The position numbers were made by a program, and so were the translations under genes. A DNA stretch of 64,000 nucleotides, from contig JARCOQ010000005.1 of assembly GCA_029207755.1 (NCBI GenBank), forward strand, positions 65,297,414-65,361,413. Direction: 5' to 3'. Shown here one piece after another: positions 1 to 13,400 of the stretch (positions are counted from its first letter, which is position 1; each line of letters opens with the position of its first letter). Under the pieces are notes generated by a model. It ran no database searches and was not told the origin of the DNA. It saw nothing but the letters and a program-made list of their open reading frames with translations. This DNA comes from Chamaea fasciata. Lineage: Eukaryota; Chordata; Aves; Passeriformes; Sylviidae.

Positions 1-731
1 AGTCTTTTGAGCTTGTCTTTGTCTGTCCTCCTTAAGCTCTTCCTGTGATCTGTCTAAACAGAAAGTCTTTTAATTGGAAGGGAAAAAAGAGTTACTACTC
101 TCTGCTAAAAAAATAGATCAAAATATCAGTGGAATAATACTTCCTTGCTATTGTTCAGTTTGCATTTGAGGTTAAAGGAGCAAAATGTACTCAGGAACGG
201 CTTGATCTTTCAGATCTTGGTGGATGGGATTTAGTGGTTGAAGACAAACTACTGTTCATCAATATTCAAAGCTTACAAGGGAGTTCTAACCTTGCTGTAA
301 AGTCTGGATTCTCACTGGTCGTACTCAGTGAAGGGCATCCAGAAGGCATTCATTGGATGTTCTCTGTTTAGGCTAATGAACTGGAAGCCTCAGACAGGTA
401 CTGAGAGCTTATCTTACCTTCTATTGATTAGCAGCCAGAAATTGTGATCTTTACTTTGGAATATATAACATAGGAATTGAGGCTGGGAGGGCAGTTACCC
501 AGTTTTTTAAGTTGTTTGCCTTATTTTCATGGAAGCTGTTATACGAGCTGGTACTGGTAGTAACACTATATCCACTTACGAATACTGCTGCAGCTGTTAC
601 CATAGAGTTTATGCTCTGCAAAATAAGTGGGATAACTTGTGTCAAAAATCTGATGTTCTATGCTTGTAAATAATATGGATTTCTAATGACCTTGTTGGGT
701 GTTTGGGTTTGTGGTTTTTTTTTTCTTTTAG
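1..731 (+). other. TNRC6B: TNRC6B intron, 3' portion
   Basis: Intron upstream of the first exon in the window, ending in a strong T tract and TTTTAG. I see no other gene, repeat family or structured element here. Confidence 0.8.
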
Positions 732-3044
732 ATTCAGCAATTGGAGGTGCTGCTGCTTCAAATTATGCAAATTCCACTTGGGGTTCTGGAGCCTCCTCCA
801 ACAGCAACACCAACGCCAACCCAACTCACATCTGGGACAAGGTGATTGTAGACGGGTCTGACATGGAAGAGTGGCCTTGTATTGCCAGCAAAGATGCTGA
901 GTCTTCTTCCGAAAACACCACCGATAACAACAGTGCCTCAAACCCTGGCTTGGAGAAGAACGCTCTGCCAGGAAGCACCACTAGTAACAAAGGAAAAGGA
1001 AGCCAGTGCCAGTCTGGAGGCACTGGAAACGAATGTAATCTTGGGGCCTGGAAATCTGATCCAAAGGCTAAATCTGTTCAATCTTCCAACCCTGCTGCCG
1101 AGAGTAACAATGGACTAAATAATTGGAGGAACTTGAGCGGACAAGACAGAATCAGTCCTGGTTCTGGCTTCAGCAACTTTAACCCAAATAGCAACCCATC
1201 TGCTTGGCCAGCACTGGTTCAAGAGGGCAATTCTAGGAAAGGAGCTCTGGAATCTGATAGTGGTAGCTCCAATGCACAGATTAGCACCGTAGGTCAGACC
1301 TCTAGGGAACAGCAGTCAAAGATGGAAAATGCGGGTGTTAACTTTGTCTCTGGCAGAGAACAGGCTCAAATTCATAACACTGATGGACCAAAAAATGGAA
1401 ACACTAACTCCTTGAACTTAAGTTCACCAAACCCTATGGAGAATAAGGGAATGCCCTTTGAAATGGGCTTGGGGAACCCTTCCAGGAGCACTGACACCCC
1501 TTCTCAGAGCACTGGAGAAAGAAAGATGGGGAGTGTTGGATCTTGGGGTACAGCTAGGGGGTCTTCTGGAACTGACACAGTCTCTGGGCAGAGCAATTCT
1601 GGAAACCATGGGAACAGTGGAAAAGATAGGGAGGACTCCTGGAAAGGAGCTTCTGTTCAAAAATCTAATCGGTCAAGAAGTGATTCTTGGGATAACAATA
1701 ATCATTCTACGGGTGGTGGGTCTTGGAACTTTGGCCCTCAGCATGCAAATGAAAGCAAATGGGGTGAAGGGAACAAATTAACATCTGGGGTCTCTCAGGG
1801 AGAATGGAAACAGCTGTCTGGATCTGATGAACTGAAGATTGGAGAGTGGAGTGGTCCAAACCAACCAAATTCTAGCACTGGAGCATGGGACAATCAAAAA
1901 GGCCACCCTCTTCCTGAAAACCAAGGTAGTTCCCAGGCTCCCTGTTGGGGAAGATCTTCAAGCTCTGCAGGAAGTGAGGTTGGAGGTCAAAGCACTGGAA
2001 GCAACCACAAAGCAGGAAGTAGTGACAGTCACAATTCTGGACGCCGATCATACAGGCCTACACATCCTGATTGCCAGGCAGTCCTGCAGACTTTGCTTAG
2101 CAGGACTGACTTGGACCCTCGAGTGCTTTCAAACACCGGCTGGGGCCAGACTCAAATTAAGCAAGATACTGTGTGGGATATTGAAGAGATGCCACGGCCC
2201 GAGGGGAAGTCTGATAAAGGAACTGAGGGGTGGGAGAGCTCTGCCACACAGACGAAGAACTCAGGGGGCTGGGGCGAGGTACCCAGCCAAAGCAATCAAA
2301 ACAAGTCTGGATGGGGTGAGCTCTCAACCCCAACGGAGTGGAAGGACCCCAAAAATACTGGAGGATGGAATGACTATAAGAACTCCAGTTCTTCTAATTG
2401 GGGAGGAGGAAGACAAGAAGAAAAATCTTCTTCCTCTTGGAATGACAGCTCTAGTAAGGATCAGGGGTGGGGTGGACGGCAGACTAACCAAGGATGGTCT
2501 TCCGGTAAGAATGGCTGGGGAGAGGAAGTTGACCAAACAAAAAACAGTAACTGGGAAAGTGCAGGAAACAAGCCAGTGTCTGGTTGGGGTGAAGGTGGGC
2601 AAAATGAGATTGGAACTTGGGGTAATGGTGCAAATACAAGCTCTGCTTCAAAGGGTGGATGGGATGATTGTAAAAGAACTTCAGCATGGAACGAGACGGG
2701 TCGACAGCCCAACTCCTGGAACAAGCAGCAGCAACAGCAGGAGTCTTCTGGTTCCTGGGGTCCACTGCCCCAAACTCCAAGTAATGGGCGGCCTCCAAAC
2801 CCAAACTGGAACAGCGGACCACAGCCAGTTGCCCCCAAAGAGGAGGAGCCTAGTGGCTGGGAAGAACCTTCTCCACAGTCAATCAGTCGAAAAATGGATA
2901 TTGATGATGGCACTTCAGCATGGGGAGATCCTAGCAGTTATAACTACAAGAATGTGAATCTGTGGGACAAGAACTCACAAGGAGGACAGGCCCCACGGGA
3001 GCAGAGCCTGCCTACTCCAATGACTAGCAAATCACAAGCATCAG
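732..3044 (+). CDS. TNRC6B: TNRC6B window exon 1: large GW-repeat exon
   Basis: The acceptor is a T-rich tract ending TTTTAG at 731; the donor is TCAG|GTACTA. The exon enters at codon position 2 and leaves after position 1, and encodes w1-w770. It is dominated by Gly, Ser, Asn and Trp, with many GW, WG and SW dipeptides. These are the tryptophans that insert into Argonaute PIWI pockets in this family. A non-repetitive block conserved among TNRC6 paralogues lies near w441-w475 and contains [13 protein letters not shown] short Q run sits at about 2729-2742. The open frame extends 5' to 686 and 3' to 3082, but those ends are intron: the residues past 3044 do not match the family and the phase fits the next exon. 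Confidence 0.97.
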
Positions 3045-6000
3045 GTACTAGTCTCATTCCTTTCTTCAGCAAGCTCCTATAGCTTGTAATGACTGTAATG
3101 TTATTGACTCTAAGGAGAGATGCTTGTAGCCTCCAATTCCTGATAGTTTTATTCTATAAAGAAAACCAGTTTCTTACTTGAATATTTGGTTATGTATTTA
3201 AAGTGTCTTTAAAATTTGAATCCATCAGTCCTCTGCTGCTTGTGCGTCAGTAACTGTGATCTGAATACTGGTCATCTTGCCAGGAGATGATGTTTGTTAG
3301 CTGGCAATTCTGCATATTCAGTTTGAGCTCTGAAGAACAGGTTGAATTACAGAATCAAAAACCTTTAAGGCTGAGTCCAGCCATAAACTTAATAAGCCCT
3401 TCACTGCTTACTCCATGACTAAACTGTGTTCCTCAGTGCAACATCTGCAGGTCTTTTAAATACCTCCAGGGATGGTGACCTAACCACTCCCCTGGGCAGC
3501 CTGTTCCAGTGCTAGAAAATCCTTTTGGTGAGAAGTTTTTCCTAATATCCATTTGAAACCTGCCCTGGTGCAACTGGAGGCCATTTCCTCGTGTCCTATT
3601 TCTTGTTACTTGGGAAAAGAGACTGCCCCCAATGTGGCTACAGCCTGCTTTCACATAGTTGTAGAGAGAGCAGTAAGGTCTCCCCCGAGCGTCCGTTTCT
3701 CTAGACTAAGTAGCATTTTTTATATTTAATTATTAGAGAAATGGGGAGAAAATCTTTACTTACTTTTAGTCAGAAACCTTTTGCTCTGAAACACTTAGTC
3801 AACACTTGAAATTGAGTATGTCTGTGACTGTTTTAGTAAAGTTTGGCTTTCCTGTATGATAAAAAATACTTGAAAAAATATTTTCTTCTTTGGAATAAGG
3901 ACAATAAAAAGTTACATAGCCTGGAAATGTATTAAAAAATTACTATGTGATCTTTTCCTCTGACTCAAAGACACTTTACAAAATGCTATCTTGATTTAAT
4001 ATGTATTGCAAATATGTACTTTAAATGCTTGTAATTAGTCACAAAAAATTCACAGATTGGAGGTCAGTATTAGATGTGGGGTTCATGTTTAACCTGGGAG
4101 AAGAGTATTACTCATCATAGTATTCTCTTCCTTTTCATCCCTGGAGGTCAGTGCCCACTGTAAATTGATTGGGAATGATTGTCAATTCTGTTGCACTCAC
4201 ACTACTGAGAACCTGAAGTTCTCAACAAGAACAATGAAGCAGTAGATAAATTTTGTGGTGCTGCACTGCAGTAAACAGTTCATTGTCTAAATTTTCTGTA
4301 ATGAAACCTCTTTCTCCTTTGTGCAGTCTGGAGCAAAAGCACTCCACCTGCTCCAGATAATGGTACGTCTGCTTGGGGTGAGCCAAATGAAACCAGTCCC
4401 GGGTGGGGTGAAGTAGATGATACAGGAGCATCGACTACAGGCTGGGGAAATGCACCTTCCAACACCCCGAATGCCATGAAATCTAGTGAGTATAGGCCAA
4501 ATACCAGTTTCTTTGCAAATGCCTTCGAGATTCTTTGTGTTTGACCTTTTGACATAAGTCACCTGTGGAGGAATTGTTATCTGAGGCCTAAAAGCAGTGT
4601 TGAATGTTTTTATAGGATTTTGATGGATAAGTATTAAGTGTTTGTAAATGACTGAAACTTTGTCTTTTAAGGTAGTAAATTCCTAACTAAGCAATTAAAT
4701 GAGCAGCTCTGATTCTGGAAATGCTGAAACACAGTAAGCAAATGTGTATTTTTCTCTTTTTCTCTGGGTGCCGACTTTTTTCATGATAAGTCACTTTTTC
4801 TGATCATAGGAGGATAAGGCATGCACAGTACTAACAGATTTCACTGTGGAGGCCATTTCATGGTTATCTATGCTTTGATAATGCAACTTGGCTTTGAATG
4901 GATTTTTTTAATTGTATAAATGAGAAAAATTTAAACTTTTTAAAACTGCACTTTGTAGTAGAACCTAAGTGCCTGCAGCCGTGTCTTTTAGGAATGAGTT
5001 GTTGAAATACTTCGAAAATTTACTTCAAAGTTAAAATTTTGCTATATTAAGAGTTTTATTATTCTTGATGATATAAGATAGAGTTTTATTATTCTTGATG
5101 ATATAAGATAGAGTTTTATTATTCTTGAGGATGTAAGATATTGAAGATATCATTATTCTTGATGATGTAAGTTGTTTGTATAATTTTTATTTCACTCCTT
5201 TTAAGGAAAAAGCAACAAACAAAAGCAATATTATTGCCAAAGTCAGTAACATTTGGATGTGAAGTTTCCTGTAGGAACTACTGATGATACACAAGTGTTT
5301 CTGAACTTGACTTGACTATGCCCATTGTAAAACTGTTTCCAGCCCAGAAGCTGCTTTTGCAACATGTAATTGTTTGAAATGAAGTGCTGTGCAGATAGTT
5401 TGCTTTTGGGTCATTGACCCTTCCTCCCACCCCAATTAAAGAATTTGGCCATTTTTGAGACAAAAAAAAAAAAAAAAAGAGAAAAAAAATAAAAAAAAGA
5501 GCTTTGTTTCCTTAGTATTATTATTGTGACAGGCTTTTGTGGATGGCAGGCTTCCCATGCCTGCTACACAAACTTGGCACTTTGAGAATGCTAAGCTGAT
5601 TTTAGATGGATGTACTCTTTTATCTATAAGACACCTAAATCTGGCCAAAATAAGAACTTCTGAAATTGATCCATTGAAGATTCTGTTGATTTGTTAATGC
5701 TTAATACAGTCTTTTAAGACTATACATGGTCACTTACCATAACTGGTCTGTATGTATGCCAGAACCAAAGAACTATGACCTATACATGCTGTACTATATG
5801 TGAGCTGTCCCCAGGTCCAGAGTAAAATCCAGGGACAACAATCATCTAGCCATGACTGGGAAAGAGCAAAAAATCAGTTTGGAGACAAAGAAGAAAGCAT
5901 AGATCAGTATCCACCTGTTGAAAAAAGTAGATTTATATAGTTCTGCCAGCATTGCATAAGAATATTCTGCCAGAAAGTGGAGAATAAATTCAGTTTTCTG

Positions 6001-7372
6001 TAAAACCTTTTTTTTTTTTTAAATTTTGAAAATTTCTTTTGTGTTCTGTAGCTGTGTTCTATACCTCCTTATTCAACAAATGCAAAAAATTAAGCCAGTG
6101 TCATACAGACAACTCATCTTTACATCACTGTCCAGATTCACATTCAAAAATGCGCAAGAGCTGTCAGTGCAGAAAAATAATCTATAGTCGTGTAGTTGAA
6201 ACCAGTATCATAGTATACAAATATATAATAAAAATAAATTAAAGCTGCAGGGACTACCCAGTATAATATTTCCAGATTGTGTCCTTGACTCTGCAATCAT
6301 ATTACTTAAATGTAGCCTTTTCTGTGTAAGTAGCACAATTAAGGGGTCAAGAGGTAGATCTTTTTGCACTTGGACCAGTATGTTTCATAAGCAGCCCTCA
6401 GTTTTAGTACCCAGTTGAACAGACTTTGAAAAGCTGTTTCCTGTGAGGTATTTGAGGGTTTATTTATGATGCATTTAAAGGTATCTTTTAAACCACTATA
6501 AAATGCTGCTGTACTTATTTTCATTTTGATCACAGTAGAGATCCCCGTGGTAGACTAATTGCAATTCCTGGGTTGTTTTACATTCAACTTTCTGCTATGT
6601 ATGTTGATGTCTTTATTCCTGATTTCCACACTGAAACCCCTGACAATTAAAAAATTAATTATTACAAAGGAGATAATGATGATGGTGGAAATCTTTTTTA
6701 AAATAGGTAAATACTAAATTAACAAATAGAGGAATAAATGTGCAGAATGAAGAGTTACAGCAGGAAGAACAGCTGGATAGTGGACAGGATGAGGACTTGG
6801 GCTCCTGATGGCATGTCAGTAAAGGTTAGAATTCCAAGTTGTGTGACAGTGCTAGACAGTAACAGGAAGAAAAGAAGCCAAAAGGGAAAAGTCTGAACTG
6901 ATACAGTGGAGGGGTTGTAGCTTTCTGATGTAGTTAAACAGCTCTGCTTGTCTCTTTAGTAACATTGTTAGGAATAGAATTTGTAGTAGAGGGGTTGTTG
7001 GGTGGTTTTGTTGCATTAAACTACTTTTGGTGTTGTTTGTACCAGAGGACATTGTCAAGGCCCTTGCCTTCAGATTCTACTTAGCTGTTGTTCCTGAAAG
7101 CTGTTTGGTTTCTGCAATTTAGTGGGAAAGTGTAGGGCAAGAGGAATATTAAGTGTGCTTTGAAGGTTTTCATTTGCACTTGAAAATAATAGATTGTCTT
7201 TTAAATGCAGCTGTATCTGTATAAGAGATCCCTATTGCTATTATATCTTTAAAGGTTTGACATTTCTTTAAAAGAGTTGGAAAACATGACATGCAAATAT
7301 GTCACCAAATCTCTTGGGTTTTGGGATTCGTGCACAAGTTTTTACAGCTGTTAGAGTGAAGACACATTCTTG

Positions 7373-7424
<52 letters not shown>

Positions 7425-10400
7425 TTCCTTTGGGATTCTGATGGTTTTAGCTAATGCTGCAGTGTTTCATCACCAGCTGCATGGTATTGTAGCCACCTTT
7501 GAGGTTCTTTTTCTTTTTCTGAAGGTTCTAAATCTATGCAAGATGGCTGGGGAGAGAGTGATGGGCCAGTGACAGGAACACGTCATTCCAGCTGGGAAGA
7601 AGAGGAGGAGGGAGGAGTCTGGAACACAGCAGGCTCTCAGGGAAGCAGTTCCTCCCACAACTCAGCAAGCTGGGGGCAAGGAGGAAAGAAAACACAAATG
7701 AAGGTAAAATGCTTGAACGATCATTACTACTGTGTTGTCTGACTGATGCATTGGAGCATTATGTAGTTACTTTTTAAGGTTTTGCAGAGTTAAAGAAAGG
7801 TGCCTCTTAAACTAGTGTAAAAAATGGGAGGTCTTCAGATTTGCTGTAATATATTATACCTGTTATGACTAATAAATCTTCCACTGGGTGTCAAATTATT
7901 TTGGTTTGTAAGCTGCACAGCCATTACTAAATGAAAATAAGCATCCCAGGGGTATTTCTCTTCTCTTGCTGACACATCTTTTTGTTAGGCTGCTGCTGTT
8001 CTTGCATTGCCTGCTGAAGTTTGGATTCCACAGTTGCTTTGGCACATGAACTTCTTATTTCTAACAACTGTTGGATTTATGTCTGACTTGTGTTTGGTGT
8101 TGTTGACATTTGGCCTCAGACAGGAGCAGGAGCTTGGCTGTAGTCCTGAGTAAATTTCTTTCTAAGATTTGTTTGCACTGAAGTTCTTGAGTACAGTAAC
8201 ACTTGTTACTGTATTAGTATTAGAAGGACTGTATTGTGTCTGCTTCTCATGAAGTAGGGCAGACTCAAAAGGCAAGGCAGTGCAGTTCCCTAAGATGTGG
8301 AGATACTGCTGTGATACAGCAGGGAATTTTACAATTCCTGTTTTGCAGAAATTATTCTCAGGGACTTTTTTGTCACTTAAAGCTTTTTAATTTTAATCAC
8401 CAGAACAACTAAAATTTTTTTCACTGTTGAACTGGGCTAGTATTGATTTTGATGCTCTGTAAAGTACATTAAGGCCAAAGAGACATCCTGGTCAGCACAC
8501 TGCCTGTGCAAGAGACACCATGCTAAAGGGAAGAAAGGCAAAGAAGAAATTTACCTCTGTATGCACTGGATTAAAGGATGTAGTAAACTGTTACAGAGAA
8601 AAAAATAAATAATGTTCACAAAGCTTTCCAGATTGCAGAATGAAACTGAAGGTGTGCTAAACATTCTGCATGACAACATTCAACCAGTTTAGAATACCTA
8701 ACAGTGAGCAGTTGTAGAAGACACAATATTTGGTAAATATTTCCAAAGATGTAAATACTTAAAGTAATTTTTTAAAGAGATTAATTTCTCTGATACCAAA
8801 ATTTTCATTTTAAACATGCACCTCTCAAGGATAAAAGAGAATTTAAGGAATCAAGAAGTTTCATGAACGTATTTTTGTCTCTTTTTTTTTTTTTTTTCAG
8901 TGTGCATTAAAAGGAGGAAACAGTGATTCATGGATGAACCCTTTATCCAAACAGTTTTCAAATATGGGCTTGCTAGTAAGTAAATTCTTTTAAAAGGAAG
9001 TCTAACTTTGTGAAAAAGCTGTAAACTTCAAATAAGCCAAAGGATCAACTGTTTCACAGTTATTTATCTGCATCTGCTAAGCTGGGATGTTATGATACCT
9101 GTAACTAGCTGGCTCAGAATAGCTTCTCAGAAAAACCCCAAATCTACTTTGATTCCTAAAGTTACTTTATGATAGCTCCTGCTCTGAGGTAGCAGTTTCC
9201 TTATAAGTAATAGATGTGGGAGGGGAATGTGTGTTTTCTTATTTTATTTGGTTTTGGGGCAGGGGATTGTTGCTTTTTGGTGTGGGGTGGGGTTTTTTTT
9301 GTTGCTGTGGTTTTGGGTTTGGGTTTTTTTAATTTTATTTTCATAACATGCTGTTTAGAGCACTCAAGATAGAGGCTCCTGCCTACAGTGTCAGACAACT
9401 GTGGTAAATCCAAGGTATTTATTCTGAATCTCAGACACCTATTAGAAAAGGAGATTTACAGCTCTCTGTCTTGGCTGAATTTACGTTTGAAGTACAGCAG
9501 GGTCTTTTTGGAACAAAAAGGGCTCATTATGAATCCATAAGTAAAGATTGTTTGATAAAGTGAATAAATAAATATCACATCATTGAGAAAAAGAGCTGTA
9601 GAGAAGTATTTAGAAAATAATTATGTATAATTTTTTAGGAACTTCTGATAAGCTAATTTGTAAAATATTTTGCAGGATTTTGTGCCAGTTGTCATCCTGT
9701 GAAGCAGGAATACTCTGTAATGCTGGCTAGCAGAAGATAACAATACAGAGTTTATGTGAGAAGTCTAGGGCTGCACAAGCTGTCACTGACATGCTTAGGA
9801 TTATTTTGTAATGTCTTTTGACTCCTAAGCTCTAATTCAGTTTGCTAGACAGTACATGCTTCTGAAAGCTATAGGAACACCGTCCCAGACTGCCAACTGA
9901 AGAATCCCATGGCATCACATTTGCAGATTTGATGGCATGGCACGTCGTGAGGATGGGCTATCATTTTGGCCACTGTTTTCAGTGTTTTGTCACTCAAGCA
10001 GTGGAGCATGAGACCAGAGCTTCATTTATGGAGTGTCCATCGTTCTCCATCACTGCATTTGTGTGTCTGGTTTCATATGGGTAAACTTGCCACACACAGC
10101 ATTAGGGGTTTGAGGCAAGGTGTGTCCAGGGTGATAGCAGAAGCCCCTTTGTTCAGTTTTAGTTTAAAGTAAAACTTTCATTAGCACAAGCATGTTCTTC
10201 CTGCATTCCACCTTTCTGAAATATTTTTCAGCATTGAATAGAAGTCAGAACTGAATTGTGGCTTTTTTTTCCCCCCCCAGAGTCAAACTGACGACATTCC
10301 AGGCAGTAAGATGGACTTGTCTGTAGGTGCGTATATTTTAATTTCAGTGCATTTGAAACGTGAGATCATGTGCAGTATTTTTATAAGGATGACATGCTGT

Positions 10401-13400
10401 ACTCTGGAACAGTTTGTTTTAGCACTCCTCATAATGTAAGGGTAGAGTAAAAAGCATCCTCTGTCTTGTCTGTAAGCTTTGACTCTGGTGTGCAAGACTG
10501 GGATGTATATGTGTACAGAGCAGAGCTGTAGCTTGGGGCAGAGACATCTTTTAAGTTTGTATTCATTGTTACTATTGGAAGTAAGTGAAAATCTTTTACA
10601 TTTGGTAGAGGAGTACTATTTACTCTTTATGCCAGTAGGACATCCCATTTACTACAGCTTCCTGGAGGTGATGTAAGGGGAGAAAAATTACCTTCTGTCA
10701 TTGATTTCTTCAGTTGCATGCCTCAGGTTATTACAAATTAGTTTTCAGTAGAACTAGATTTTATGTTCTGGATAGCTTCACCACAGTTGCTACACAGCTT
10801 GAGCTTCATGGGCTGTGTGGTACCAAAGGGGGTAGTCAAGACTTACTTGTGTCTAATACCAGGTGTGGATTTGGTATTCTAATACAATCCAGACAGGTGC
10901 AGTGTCTCTCAGCTTAGAAGCCGTTGCATTCTTAAATTTCTGTCACACTTCATAGAGGATTCAGTTGTTCATTTTTCTCAAAGTTGCTGTCTTCCTCTGA
11001 AGTAGTTAGGGATCTCAGTAAGAGATGATTAAAATGTTTGTTGCTATGGTACGACACAGTATTGTGAAAGGTAACAATTTTTTGATATCTCTGGTTTGGC
11101 CTCATGCATCCTTTCTAGAATTCAGGCTCTGATTCTATCATACTTCTCTAAAGAATGTCTAGGTGGAGATCAGTCATCTTCATGGGTGTTCAGTTCTCAC
11201 CTGCTGTCAAATGCTGCTGGTAAAAAACAGATCTAAGCTGTTCAGATCTAAACAAAAGAAGAGGTTGGTAGCCTTTACAAAAGCAGAGGTTGGTAGAGGT
11301 TGGAATGTGTTGATTATAGCTCTCTTAGTTCTTTTTTCCAAATTGAGGATCCTTTAGAACTTTGAAGGATCCTAAGGCCATCAGAGCTTCTAAGAAGGTG
11401 ACTGCTGCTCAGAATATCCTGTGAAAGGGTGCAGAAAGGCTGCATCTTTTACCTTAATATGTTGTACTTCTTTAAGTTTAGTGTGCCCATTAATGGTGGC
11501 ATCCCTTGGTCTTAGAGCCATCTATTGTGGCTTGTACTCTGTTTCAAAGACTGAGAATGTAACAGATCTTCATAGGCTTTTCTGTTACTTCTGTATTTAG
11601 CAGTTTTGCTCTTGTTACTTATGGCATTTGTTTGTGGAAAGGTATAAGCTGTTTTGCTCAGCTCAGGTCTACTTCTAAACTTGAAAAATTGGACTTATAT
11701 ATGAGGTAGGCTTGTTCTTCAACTGGTTTTCACTCAAGATTACAACATTCCATGTTTTGCTGACAGATAACTGCCACCGTGATGTTTTCCTAGTTTATGG
11801 ATAAATGCACAGAGTTAAATCTGTGCTTGGAGACCACATATGTCTAAGAAAACTTTGGCTTTGGTGTGCTTGGAGCACCTTGGCTCTGATCATCATGCAC
11901 TGTCATTAATTCTTACTACATTGGTCTCAGTCTCCTTGTTTGAAGAGTGTGTTCCCTTTATTTCAAGTTCTAGGGTAATACTTTTATTTACTGTCCAAGA
12001 CAGAAAAGAGATGGATCAGTAACATGTCTGAGGCAGATATACTTCTTTTTCTATCAAATCTCTTTAATGGATGGCTTGTCTACTTTGAAAATAGGATAAA
12101 ACTTCTATTTTCCCTATTGAAATATCTCCTATTCTGTAAGTTCTGAGATACAAAGTTTGCTACAGTAAAGTAGTGTGTCAGAATCACTTAATATTTTGTA
12201 TTTTCTTTTCCCGTTTGACAGTCACTTTTGTCTGTTTTTAATACATTAGTTAAAACTTCCATAGATCAGAGAATTCTCAAATCACCTATAAATACTGAGA
12301 AATTAATTTAAAATTTCTATTGACTCAAACATAATTCATGCAACTGGCTATTGTAAATATGTTACAAAGCTGTAACTTATGTAACATTCAGATGAAACAC
12401 TTCAATATCTAAGTGCATATGGTTGCTCAGTCGGCTTGGATGATGTAAATTTATGGTAAAGGTATAAAATCAGTATCTTTAAAATGTTTTTCTGGTCAAG
12501 CAGAAAATGTTTGAAATGGTTTTCTTTACCCCACTGGATGTATCTATTTTCACTGTGTTGAGTCTCCTATTGGTAAATGTTTTGGGTAACTTTGCTCAGC
12601 AGCAATTTGTCTCCTACTTCCCAGCGCAGGATCACATTACATAATTTTGCATGGAATTTACATTTCTTTTCCTTATTTTTCTTTAAGCTCTATGCACGTG
12701 GTGGGGGAGATGTACTTAATAGAAGGTTTTTCCCACAGTAGGGAGTATACATCATCTTTTAAGTCCATGTTTGATTTTGTTTTTCTCAACTCTTAACAGT
12801 GGGAAAAATCCAAGAACTGATAGGATTTTTTTTATGAAGATGGTTTAACTTTTAACCTGTTCTATGTTTCTGCATGTGGAGAATTCAGGGCTTCATATTA
12901 ATCATATCCATATTTATACAAGTGTTTTTGCCTACTGTCGAGGGTAATTTGAACTTTTCACATTTTGACAGTTGTCTTGTACTACATAAGGTAAAGCTAT
13001 TCTTTAACCTTCTGCATTATTTACATCTTTAGTTGACGAGTTCCAAAGACTCACACAACATGTTTCAAGGTTCCATTAGAATTTTCTATGAATGGGGTAG
13101 AGGAAAGTGGTCATCTCTCTCAGTGAGGCCTTGTTTATACTGAAGTATATCAGTGTATCAGTTTATACTGAAGTATCAGATGCCTCAGCACTAAGTGATG
13201 TGCAAATCTGTGCTTTAAGCCTTCAGAGATGCTCTTTAAATGCTCTGTGTATTTTACAAGGCATCACTCAGCAATGTTTGAGGAGTTGATTGGATTATCA
13301 GGATAGCTGGAGAGACCAGAAGGGTGTTTCTGTGGTTTAGTCATCTTGTGTTGGCATTGGCCCAGTTTTATTTCAGACAGTGATGCAACTATGCCTTACT

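Larger units (their letters stand above)
4486..7524 (+). other. TNRC6B: TNRC6B intron between window exons 2 and 3
   Basis: Holds a 30-bp minisatellite (5051-5171), an A-rich tract (5462-5500) and a 49-base T run (7375-7423). Nothing else is recognisable. Confidence 0.8.

Noticed and set aside
1839..2957. A 372-codon + frame overlapping the GW exon
   Set aside because: A shadow frame of TNRC6B exon 1; the true frame has the conserved GW and HPDCQAVL residues.
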